Below are positions 16,873 to 24,580 of a stretch of 64,000 nucleotides of DNA, in pieces. Each line of letters opens with the position of its first letter. The first letter of the stretch is position 1. Where the stretch lies: assembly GCF_030441895.1 (NCBI RefSeq), contig NZ_JARJAS010000018.1, one strand, 5' to 3'. Below the pieces are notes generated by a model. The model did no database searches and was not told the origin of the DNA. It saw only the letters and a program-made list of their open reading frames with translations. The stretch comes from Enterococcus_D entomosocium. GTDB taxonomy: Bacteria; Bacillota; Bacilli; Lactobacillales; Enterococcaceae. Position numbers and translations under genes: made by a program.

Positions 16873-19311
16873 TTATTCATCAAAGGTAGGAATGTCTTCT
16901 GGTTGCGGCTCGATCAAGACTTTCCGCGGCTTGCTGCCTTCAGAAGGGCCAACGACGCCTTGATCTTCTAATTCATCCACTAACCGAGCCGCTCGGTTAT
17001 AGCCGATGCGAAAACGTCGCTGCAAGAGAGAAACGCTGGCGGTCTGCATTTCCACCACAAGGGCTTTGGCATCTTCGAATAGCTCATCTTGCGGTTGTCC
17101 GCTGCTGCCGGTACTCGTTTCTTCCTCAGTGACCATCATTTTTTCTTCATAATTGGCTTCTTGCTGATCGGTCACGAATTCAACCACTCGTTCGACTTCT
17201 TGGTCGGAGATAAAGGCCCCTTGGACCCGAATCGGTTTGTTCTCACCCATCGGCAGATACAGCATGTCGCCGCGTCCCAGCAGTTTTTCGGCTCCGTTCC
17301 CATCAATGATGGTCCGCGAATCGACACCGCTGGAAACCGCAAAGGCCATCCGTGATGGAACATTGGCTTTGATGATCCCTGTAATGACATCCACACTTGG
17401 TCGTTGCGTTGCCAGGATCATATGGATACCTGCTGCCCGCGCCATTTGTGCCAAACGAATGATGGCATCTTCGACTTCGTTGCTAGCAACCATCATCAAG
17501 TCAGCTAACTCATCAACGATCACCACAATGAATGGCAAGATCGGACGATTTTCGCCATCTTCTAAATTCTTATTGATTACTAAATCGTTGTAGCCAGTAA
17601 TATTTCGGACCCCAGTTGCCGCAAATTTTTCGTAGCGCTCTTCCATTTCCTTGACCACTTTTTGCAACGCTTGCGCCGCTTTGCGAGGATTGGTCACAAC
17701 AGGTGTCAAGAGATGGGGAATCCCATTATAAACATTTAATTCAACCATTTTCGGGTCGATCATCATCAGTTTGACTTCATGGGGTTTTGCCCGCATCAAA
17801 ATACTGGTGATGATGCCGTTGATGGCTACGGACTTCCCGCTCCCGGTCGATCCGGCAATCAAGAGATGGGGCATTTTCGTTAAGTCTGCCGTTTGGACAC
17901 GGCCAGAAATATCGCGTCCTAAAGGTACTTCTAATAGTTTATCTGGATGATCCGGTTGGGCTTCGATCACTTCTCGGAATGAAACCATGCTGACTGCACT
18001 GTTTGGAACTTCGATCCCAATCAATGATTTTCCTGGGATCGGCGCTTCCATCCGCACATCTTTGGCAGCTAAGGCCAAGGCGATATCGTCGGTCAACCCG
18101 ACGATTTTGCTGACTTTGACCCCTACTGCTGGTTGAACTTCGAATTTGGTTACTGCTGGTCCTAAGCTGGCTTTGACGACTTTTGCATCAACACCGAAGC
18201 TTTGGAAGGTGGTTTCTAACACACCGATATTTTGTTCGATCTTTTTGTACTCGCTGCTTTGATCCGTTGAAGGGATCGAATCGAGTAATTGCGCTGAAGG
18301 CAATTCATAATCACGATTTTCAGCTTCTTCCGAAATCTCAAATTCCAATACTTCACCATCATCATCGAGGATCTCTCCGTCTTCATTGACCTTTTTGCTT
18401 GGTCCTGGTTTGTTTCCTGCTGGATGTGGTGCTTGAGCGGCCTCTGGTCCCGCCGCTTGTGGCAATTCCTGGAAGTGGTCGATGGGTACAAAGCTCAGCT
18501 GCTCTGGTTCAAAATCAGCTGGCGCTTGCATCTGCTGTTCTTTTGCTGATTTTTCGTCTTCTGTCATTGGTCGGACTTGATTCTTTTCTTTGATCTCCGC
18601 CATGACTGCTGCTCGCTCGGCTTCTTTTTTGGCTTCTTTCGCCGCTTGTTTCTCTGCTGCTCGTTCCGCTTTGCGGGCTTCTCGTTCGGCTTGCTTTTCT
18701 GGAGAGCCTTCTAACAACCGCTGTAGCTTGTCACCAGCTGCTTGCAGGTGCTCCACTAACTCGTGGCTGCTCATTTGGCTGAACAAGAACGCCCCAATCA
18801 GCATGAGTAAAACAGCGATGATGTAGCTGCCGATCTGGGAAACAAGAAAATAGGTCGCCCCATAAAGCATGGCGCCAATCATTCCGCCCCCGACATTTTG
18901 GGTCACTTGGCTGCGCCGAATATCGCCTAACAGCGTCATCCACGTGGTTTGGAAGATATTGGCTTGTTCTCCCACCACATTACTAAAGATTTGCGCATGG
19001 AGGATGATCAGTAAACCAAAATACACCAATACACAGCCAATCACTCGCCGAATACTCTTAAAGCGAGCATCGGTCGTTTTGATCGCTAACCAGACACCAT
19101 AAGCGGCTAGGGCAACACTCAAAAATTGGTACGTGTTTCCGCCAACGATCCGAAACCCGTTGGCAATCAAGGTTCCTAAAAAACCTAAATGGAAAAAGCC
19201 AAATATCGAAAACAAGACAAAGAGCAGGCCGACGCCGACCAGCATTAATTTCTCTTGCTGTTTTTGTTGTTTTTTTGTTTTGCGTTTCTTTGCGCGTTTT
19301 TTTTGCGCCAT
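16873..19311 (-). CDS. ftsK: DNA translocase FtsK/SpoIIIE
   Basis: An 812-residue septal DNA pump that clears chromosomes from the division site. It has a basic N-terminus (KKRAKKRKTKKQQK), four to five membrane spans in residues 25-190, a charged KEAERAA-type linker, the RecA-like motor with Walker A GSTGSGKS near residue 490 and Walker B IVDELADLMM, and a C-terminal gamma winged helix (SVSLLQRRFRIGYNRA) that reads KOPS/SRS. The start at 19311 has GAGGG six bases upstream and is preferred over an in-frame ATG 18 bases earlier. Confidence 0.95.
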   Translation of the reverse strand: MAQKKRAKKRKTKKQQKQQEKLMLVGVGLLFVLFSIFGFFHLGFLGTLIANGFRIVGGNTYQFLSVALAAYGVWLAIKTTDARFKSIRRVIGCVLVYFGLLIILHAQIFSNVVGEQANIFQTTWMTLLGDIRRSQVTQNVGGGMIGAMLYGATYFLVSQIGSYIIAVLLMLIGAFLFSQMSSHELVEHLQAAGDKLQRLLEGSPEKQAEREARKAERAAEKQAAKEAKKEAERAAVMAEIKEKNQVRPMTEDEKSAKEQQMQAPADFEPEQLSFVPIDHFQELPQAAGPEAAQAPHPAGNKPGPSKKVNEDGEILDDDGEVLEFEISEEAENRDYELPSAQLLDSIPSTDQSSEYKKIEQNIGVLETTFQSFGVDAKVVKASLGPAVTKFEVQPAVGVKVSKIVGLTDDIALALAAKDVRMEAPIPGKSLIGIEVPNSAVSMVSFREVIEAQPDHPDKLLEVPLGRDISGRVQTADLTKMPHLLIAGSTGSGKSVAINGIITSILMRAKPHEVKLMMIDPKMVELNVYNGIPHLLTPVVTNPRKAAQALQKVVKEMEERYEKFAATGVRNITGYNDLVINKNLEDGENRPILPFIVVIVDELADLMMVASNEVEDAIIRLAQMARAAGIHMILATQRPSVDVITGIIKANVPSRMAFAVSSGVDSRTIIDGNGAEKLLGRGDMLYLPMGENKPIRVQGAFISDQEVERVVEFVTDQQEANYEEKMMVTEEETSTGSSGQPQDELFEDAKALVVEMQTASVSLLQRRFRIGYNRAARLVDELEDQGVVGPSEGSKPRKVLIEPQPEDIPTFDE

Positions 19312-19426
19312 TTCTATCCCTCTTTTCATCTTTCCCTATTATAACGAAAAAAGAAGGCGAACAAAAGTTTTCCTGTGAGAAATTTTGGGTAGCTGTTGGA
19401 ATTTAAGCGAAAATTTCTTAAATGAT

Positions 19427-19457
19427 GAAAAAAACACCAGCTGCTAAGCAGCCAGTG
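19427..19457 (-). terminator. Terminator of the amino-acid ABC operon
   Basis: CACTGGCTGC pairs with GCAGCTGGTG through two G-U pairs around a three-base loop, followed leftward by a run of seven T. It lies 18 bases beyond the binding-protein stop. Confidence 0.8.
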
Positions 19458-19474
19458 CCTCTTGTTGACTTGTT

Positions 19475-20278
19475 TTAGTTTGGTGTGACGTCTTCGCCAA
19501 ACCACTTTTCAGAGATTTCAGCAAAGGTGCCATTGTCTTGCAATTCTTTCAAACCATCGTTGATTTTATCTGCCATGGCTTGATCGTCTTTACGCACACC
19601 TACAGCAAAATCTTCTGCTTCAAAGGGGCTTTCGATTTCGTTGAAGTCATCGGTTTTGCCTGTTTGAGTCAAATAATATTCTGCGTAGACGCGGTCGATC
19701 AAAAGACCGTCGATCCGACCGTTTTCTAGATCGATAAAGGCTTCATTAAAGCTGGCATACAAGGTTGCGTCATTGCCGTCTACGAGATCCTTCAAAACTT
19801 CCGGTTGGTTATTGAAGGTCTCATAACCAGAAGATCCTTCTTGGGCGCCTAAGACTTTGCCTTCCATATCATCAAAGCTAGTAATGCCGCTTGATTTCGC
19901 TGTGACCAAGACTTGTTTATTTTCCATATAAGTATCTGTAAACAATACTTTTTCTTCACGAGCTGCGGTTTTGGTATACCCGTTCCAGATCATATCGATG
20001 GTGCCATTGCTTAGTTCGGTTTCTTTCATGGACCAGTCGATTGGTTGAAATTTGACTTTGGTTCCTGTTAGATCCAAAATCGCTGTGGCTAAATCCACAT
20101 CAAACCCAACGATGTTGCCTTGGTCGTCTTTAAAGCCCATCGGTACGAAGGTATCGTCTAAGCCGACGATCACTTCTTCTTTGTCAGCGGCACTGGTTGT
20201 GGTGTCATTGCTGCTGCCGCACGCCCCTAATAAAAATACACTTGCTGCTGCGATTCCCGTTAATAGTAATTTTTTCAT
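19475..20278 (-). CDS. Amino-acid ABC transporter substrate-binding lipoprotein (predicted histidine)
   Basis: A 267-residue family-3 solute-binding protein. The signal peptide ends in LGAC (Cys20). GFDVDLATAI near residue 60 and the two-lobe layout are typical of polar amino-acid receptors. It is the last gene of a permease-ATPase-receptor operon controlled by a T-box leader whose specifier I read as CAC, so histidine is the best guess for the ligand. This matches the HisXYZ transporters predicted from T-box analyses of Firmicutes. Without that leader the ligand could not be told. Confidence 0.85.
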   Translation of the reverse strand: MKKLLLTGIAAASVFLLGACGSSNDTTTSAADKEEVIVGLDDTFVPMGFKDDQGNIVGFDVDLATAILDLTGTKVKFQPIDWSMKETELSNGTIDMIWNGYTKTAAREEKVLFTDTYMENKQVLVTAKSSGITSFDDMEGKVLGAQEGSSGYETFNNQPEVLKDLVDGNDATLYASFNEAFIDLENGRIDGLLIDRVYAEYYLTQTGKTDDFNEIESPFEAEDFAVGVRKDDQAMADKINDGLKELQDNGTFAEISEKWFGEDVTPN

Positions 20279-20291
20279 TTTGTTCTCCCCC

Positions 20292-20924
20292 TTATTCTCC
20301 TGCTACTTTTAATAATTGATCGCCGATATTTTCGGCAAAAACCAAATCATGGGTCACCACGATCTGGGTCACTCCTTCTTTTTTCAGATCCAAGATCAGC
20401 TGTTCGACTTGCTGTCTCAAGCCTGGATCTAAGGCGCTGGTAGGCTCGTCATAGGCCAACACTTTGGGATTCATCGCCATCGCTCGTGCGATAGCCACCC
20501 GTTGCCGCTGCCCCCCGGACAACTGGAAGGGGTATTGGGCTAATAGGTCACTTAACCCTAGTTTTTCTGCCAACTGTTCGGCTTTTGCTGTATACGCGGC
20601 TTTGTCTTGTTTTAGCACCATTTTTGGTGCCAAAGTGATGTTTTCAAAAACCGACAAGTGGGGAAACAATTGGAAGTCTTGGAAGACGACACCGACGACT
20701 TGTTCTTGTTCTTTTGTGTCGGTGGGATCAAAGGCTTTGCCATCCAGTAAAAAGCTTCCAGAATCGATCGTTTCTAACCCAGCCAGTGTCCGAAGCAAGG
20801 TGGTTTTCCCGCCACCGGAAGGACCGACCACCGCTAAGATACTGCCGTCTTCGATCGTCAGGTCTAGCTGATCGATGACTTTTTTGGCGCCAAATGATTT
20901 TGATACTTGTTTTAGTTCTAACAT
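20292..20924 (-). CDS. Amino-acid ABC transporter ATP-binding protein
   Basis: A 210-residue ATPase, rather short for the GlnQ/HisP class (about 240). All nucleotide motifs are present: Walker A GPSGGGKTT (residues 34-42), Q-loop VFQDFQLFPH, signature LSGGQRQR, Walker B VLAYDEPTSALD and the switch His in VVTHDL. It ends right after the switch region, so only the tail helix is missing. It lies 12 bases after the permease gene and 13 bases before the binding-protein gene, within one T-box-controlled message. Confidence 0.93.
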   Translation of the reverse strand: MLELKQVSKSFGAKKVIDQLDLTIEDGSILAVVGPSGGGKTTLLRTLAGLETIDSGSFLLDGKAFDPTDTKEQEQVVGVVFQDFQLFPHLSVFENITLAPKMVLKQDKAAYTAKAEQLAEKLGLSDLLAQYPFQLSGGQRQRVAIARAMAMNPKVLAYDEPTSALDPGLRQQVEQLILDLKKEGVTQIVVTHDLVFAENIGDQLLKVAGE

Positions 20925-20936
20925 ATGTGGTTCCTC

Positions 20937-21581
20937 CTAACGGTAATAGTCCAGTTTGGTCTCGATTTGTTTTAACAATAACGTGAAGACGCCCGTCATC
21001 ACCAAGTAGATCAAGCCGACCCCAACTAACGGAAGCAAGGTACTGTCTCGCTCCATGGCGATTTTTCCGATTCGCATCACGTCTGACAAGCCCAAGATGT
21101 AGACGAGGGATGTGTCTTTGACAAGATTGATGACTTCATTGCCGACAGATGGCAGGGTGATCTTGACGACTTGTGGGATGATGATTTTTTGGATCGTTTG
21201 GATTGGGGATAAACGCAAGACTTTCGCAGCTTCGTATTGTCCGGCTGGAATCGATTGGATCCCCCCACGGAAAATCTCAGCAAAATACGCAGCGTAATTG
21301 ATGATAAAGGCGATCAAGGCTGCTTCAAAGCGATCAAAGACGATCCCTAAAATCGGCAGACCGTAGAAAACAAAGATCAACTGCAGCAATAAAGGCGTTC
21401 CTCGCATCAACCAAACGTAGACTTGCACGATCAATTTCAAAATACGCAGGCGACTGGCTAAAACAAAGGCAAACAAGATGCCTAAGGGAATGGACCCGAT
21501 TAAGGTCAGTGCGAACAATTTAACGGTGATTCCGGTTCCTGAAATTAGTTGGGGCATAACATTGACTAAATACTCAAACAT
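20937..21581 (-). CDS. Amino-acid ABC transporter permease
   Basis: A 214-residue HisM/GlnP-type permease with five membrane spans. The EAA loop for ATPase contact is EAAKVLRLSPIQTI near residue 130. The start at 21581 (MFEYLVNVMPQ) follows AAGGAGG by eight bases; an in-frame ATG 27 bases earlier has no site. First gene of the operon and immediately downstream of the double T-box leader. Confidence 0.92.
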   Translation of the reverse strand: MFEYLVNVMPQLISGTGITVKLFALTLIGSIPLGILFAFVLASRLRILKLIVQVYVWLMRGTPLLLQLIFVFYGLPILGIVFDRFEAALIAFIINYAAYFAEIFRGGIQSIPAGQYEAAKVLRLSPIQTIQKIIIPQVVKITLPSVGNEVINLVKDTSLVYILGLSDVMRIGKIAMERDSTLLPLVGVGLIYLVMTGVFTLLLKQIETKLDYYR

Positions 21582-21720
21582 GGTGACTTCCTCCTTGATA
21601 GGTTTCAATTTCGCTTGGCAGAAAAACAGCTTAGCGACGGCTTACTCCGACGCTTATGTGGCGCTGTGCGTTGGCTGGTGAGGGCAACTGGCAAGTTTCA
21701 TTTTTCTAAAAAAGAAAAAC

Positions 21721-21840
21721 AAAAAAAGCGCACACTGGCATTTGCCAGAGGACGCTAGATACGTGGTTCCACCTCAATTTGCCTTTCCTTCACAGGAAAA
21801 GGCCTCGTGCAGTTCTTGTGATCCTTCCACTTTCGATTTT
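21721..21840 (-). promoter_or_regulatory. Second T-box module without Stem I
   Basis: Read leftward, a Stem III-like hairpin (GCCTTTTCCT with AGGAAAGGC) leads into the T-box GAGGTGGAACCACG at 21775-21762. The antiterminator partner CGTCCTC follows and pairs with GAGG. A terminator hairpin (CTGGCA with TGCCAG inside an outer stem) and seven T end the unit at 21721. Between the first terminator and this T-box are only about 85 bases, which is too little for a Stem I with specifier loop. Confidence 0.75.
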
Positions 21841-21861
21841 CGGTGAGCCGCAAAAAAAGAG

Positions 21862-22140
21862 AAAAAAAAACGTCCCCTAGCCATTACAGCTAAAGGACGT
21901 TATCAACGCGGTTCCACCTTTGTTTATCAGTGCTTCACAGCAACTGAACTCAGAAAGTCATCAATCAATGACTGCTGCTGTAACGGGCAAACCCGGTCTC
22001 TCCTACTTTTCTTTCGGAAAAACGACTCCAAGATGTGTTTCACAACCATGCGTTATCTCTTTGCACCAACCAGAGACTCTCTTCAAACAGCAAGCCTTGC
22101 TACTCTTCTTTTCGATGTCTGTTTCATTAAGTTGTGTCTT
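21862..22140 (-). promoter_or_regulatory. Complete T-box riboswitch, specifier CAC (histidine)
   Basis: Read leftward, Stem I holds AGAGTAGC, the distal-loop string AGAGAGTCTCTGGTTGGTGC and, on the 3' side, GAAA-CAC-A-TCTT. Aligned to the glyQS leader (GAAA-GGC-A-TTCTT), the specifier is CAC at 22037-22035. The T-box AAGGTGGAACCGCG is at 21920-21907, its antiterminator partner CGTCCTTT follows, and the terminator ACGTCC with GGACGT and nine T ends at 21862. Uncharged cognate tRNA should permit read-through into the second module and the transporter genes. Confidence 0.88.
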
Positions 22141-22169
22141 ACTTTACTCGCTCTTAAAGAAAATGTCAA
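22141..22169 (-). promoter_or_regulatory. Promoter of the T-box leader
   Basis: Reading leftward, TTGACA (22169-22164), 17 bases, TAAAGT (22146-22141). The bases 21609-21720 between the second terminator and the permease gene hold no further element I can name. Confidence 0.8.
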
Positions 22170-22250
22170 ACATTTTTTCTGAAATTTTCGAAACTTTGTG
22201 GAATGCACCGGTTTCGAGGGGAAGATTCAGGGTAAAGAACACGCAACTGC

Positions 22251-23399
22251 TTAACCGAAGTATGCTTCAGCTAAGGCTTGCCCTTGCTTGATTTTTGCCC
22301 ATTGCTGCTCAGTCGAAAGCTCATTGCCGCAGTCACAAGAGGCAAAGCCGCATTGATGAGAAAGATAAAGCCGATCCTTAGGAATGATTTGACTAGCTTT
22401 GTCTAATAAGGCGATCACTCGCTCTTCATCGTCTAATGTGGCGGTTTTGCTGGATAATAAGCCTAAGACAACTTCCACTTCTGGGCGATCTTTCAGCGCT
22501 TCTAAAGCCGAGATATCACCGGCACGGTCATCATCCCACTCTAGGAAAAAGCGGTCATAATGCTGATCACGTAAGAATTTTTCGGCGATCGCTTTGTAGG
22601 TACCACTGGCTGCCGCGCGGCTTTGGTAATTGCCGCGACAATTGTGGGTCCAGACTTTTAATCCTAATTCGTGGGCGTAATCAGCGACTTCGTTGTTGAT
22701 CGCCACGAATTCATCGGCTAACGCTTCTAAGCCGTCATTGCCTTGGGTGAAGAAGCTCTTGTCATTGTCTTCAGCAAATAGTTCCCATAAACAATCATCG
22801 AACTGAACGATCTCACCACCGGCTTCTCGGTATTCCTGCAAGAATTCCTTGTAGGCGTTAAGCAGCCCTTCCCGCAAGGCTTCTTTCGTTGGATATACCT
22901 GACCTTCACCAACGAGGTCGTTAAAGACAGTCAGCTCGGTAAACGCATGGGCAGCCCCCCAGACGGTGATTTTGACTGGCAGGTCGCCAGCTTGGCGTTT
23001 GGTTTCTTTAAACAATGTCAAATAATGATGGTTTTTGCCAGATAATGGTTCTGTGATCCGGATGCCGATGTCTTTACGCGTTTCAAAATGTCCACCGTCC
23101 AAATCTTCAAAGGCATACCCATGATCGGAGATATAGCGCTCAACGCCTTTTAATCCCCAGAGAAAATCCAGGTGCCACATCGAGCGGCCATGTTCGCCAT
23201 CTGTGATGACTGTAATGCCGTGTTCTTTTTGCGCTGCAATGATGTCAGCGATCGCTTTTGCTTCCGTTTCTTGGTAGCCAGGAAACGCATCATAAAACGG
23301 GTAGCGGATGTCCTCCCGATGCTCGATTTGATTTTTGTAGTCCAATAAATCTTGTGGTCGTAACAATGACCCCACAAGCTGAAATTTGTCTGTTGCCAT
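22251..23399 (-). CDS. MetE-like cobalamin-independent methionine synthase II family protein
   Basis: A 382-residue TIM-barrel protein corresponding to the catalytic C-terminal half of MetE, as in B. subtilis YxjG/YxjH. Zinc-ligand candidates are THNCRGN near residue 250 and the C-terminal HQCGFASCDCG. It lacks the N-terminal MetE domain that handles polyglutamyl folate, so the methyl donor may differ from that of MetE. The start at 23399 is seven bases from AGGAGG; an ATG six bases earlier is too close. It is divergent to a LysR gene with two LysR-type boxes between them, suggesting control by methionine or cysteine status. Confidence 0.85.
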   Translation of the reverse strand: MATDKFQLVGSLLRPQDLLDYKNQIEHREDIRYPFYDAFPGYQETEAKAIADIIAAQKEHGITVITDGEHGRSMWHLDFLWGLKGVERYISDHGYAFEDLDGGHFETRKDIGIRITEPLSGKNHHYLTLFKETKRQAGDLPVKITVWGAAHAFTELTVFNDLVGEGQVYPTKEALREGLLNAYKEFLQEYREAGGEIVQFDDCLWELFAEDNDKSFFTQGNDGLEALADEFVAINNEVADYAHELGLKVWTHNCRGNYQSRAAASGTYKAIAEKFLRDQHYDRFFLEWDDDRAGDISALEALKDRPEVEVVLGLLSSKTATLDDEERVIALLDKASQIIPKDRLYLSHQCGFASCDCGNELSTEQQWAKIKQGQALAEAYFG

Positions 23400-23462
23400 A
23401 TCCATTCCTCCTATACAAAGTTTTCAAAATTGTTAGATTTATTCTAGCAAACATCTTATACT

Positions 23463-23507
23463 ATAGATAATACTTATAAACTTATATATTCCATAGGCAA
23501 TACCTAT
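23463..23507. promoter_or_regulatory. Two LysR-type boxes in the metE-like/lysR divergent region
   Basis: ATAGATAATACTTAT (23463-23477) and ATAGGCAATACCTAT (23493-23507) are 12/15 identical, and each has the T-N11-A form of LysR binding sites. Their centres are 30 bases apart, close to three helical turns, which suits a LysR tetramer. Confidence 0.65.
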
Positions 23508-23531
23508 AACACAAAAAGGAGGTTGCTTCCC

Positions 23532-24452
23532 ATGCGTATCCAGCAGCTTGAATATTTGGAAAAAATCGTAGAGACCGGCTCTTTCAATGAAGCCGCCAAA
23601 CAGCTTTTCATCAGTCAGCCATCCCTCTCCCAAGCCATGAAAGAGTTGGAAAAAGAGTATGATCTGCAGCTGTTTTACCGCAGTAAATTAGGGGTGACCT
23701 TGACCGATGATGGCCGTTCCTTTCTCAACTATGCTCGAAATGTTTTAGACCAAGTCAATCTCTTGGACGAACGCTTTCGCAAAGACAGCCATCGCAAGCA
23801 TGTTTTCAGTGTTTCCGCACAACACTATGCCTTCGTCGTCCACGCCTTCGTGGAACTGGTCAAACAGTTAGGGGAAGATGAATTTCAATTCACCTTGCGG
23901 GAGACCCAGACACAAAATGTATTGGATGATATCCAGACGTTTAAGAGCGAATTGGGGGTCATTTATCTGAATGATTTCAACACGACGGTCCTCACCCGTT
24001 TGATCCACGAAAAAGACCTGCAATTCATTCCTTTATTTGAAGCCAAACCCCACGTCTTCATCGGCCGAGAAAATCCACTGACTCAGAAAAAAAGCATCAC
24101 ATTAGCTGATTTGGAACCTTATACCTATTTGTCGTACGAACAAGGGGAAACCAATTCCTTCTACTTTTCTGAAGAGATCTTAAGCACTTTACAACGCAAA
24201 AAACACATTCGCATCAGCGATCGTGCCACGATTTTCAATTTGATGGTGGGTCTCAACGGCTATACCATCAGCTCTGGGATCATCAGCAGTGAGCTGAATG
24301 ATGAAAAAATCGTTGCGATTCCTTTGGAAGTCGATGATGCGATGACACTAGGTTACCTCAAACACAAGAAAATGGAACTGAGTGAGATGGCTTTGGACTA
24401 TCTCGCCTTGTTGAAACAGCATATCAAAAATTACGGTTTCGACGTCTTTTAA
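23532..24452 (+). CDS. LysR family transcriptional regulator
   Basis: A 306-residue regulator with the N-terminal LysR helix-turn-helix (ETGSFNEAAKQLFISQPSLSQAMKELE, residues 14-40) and a periplasmic-binding-like effector domain from about residue 90. The ATG at 23532 follows AAGGAGGT by eight bases; an in-frame TTG nine bases earlier would lie within the binding site. It is divergent from the MetE-like gene, the usual arrangement for a LysR regulator and its target. The effector may be a sulfur amino-acid precursor, by analogy with CmbR/MtaR-type regulators. Confidence 0.9.
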   Translation: MRIQQLEYLEKIVETGSFNEAAKQLFISQPSLSQAMKELEKEYDLQLFYRSKLGVTLTDDGRSFLNYARNVLDQVNLLDERFRKDSHRKHVFSVSAQHYAFVVHAFVELVKQLGEDEFQFTLRETQTQNVLDDIQTFKSELGVIYLNDFNTTVLTRLIHEKDLQFIPLFEAKPHVFIGRENPLTQKKSITLADLEPYTYLSYEQGETNSFYFSEEILSTLQRKKHIRISDRATIFNLMVGLNGYTISSGIISSELNDEKIVAIPLEVDDAMTLGYLKHKKMELSEMALDYLALLKQHIKNYGFDVF

Positions 24453-24521
24453 AAAAACGATCCGCAGACAGTCGGTCGGGCTTCCTTGGTAAGGCGTCCC
24501 GACCCTGTTGCGGATCGTTTT
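24453..24521. terminator. Long bidirectional terminator lysR/xpk
   Basis: ACGATCCGCA pairs with TGCGGATCGT, with a further inner stem TCGGG/CCCGA and flanking A and T runs. It should terminate the lysR message; a minus-strand reading also ends in T-rich sequence. Confidence 0.8.
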
Positions 24522-24580
24522 GTACTGTTTGTTCTTCTTCTGTTCTTAAATTATCTTTCGCTGATGTAGTGGAGAAAAAA

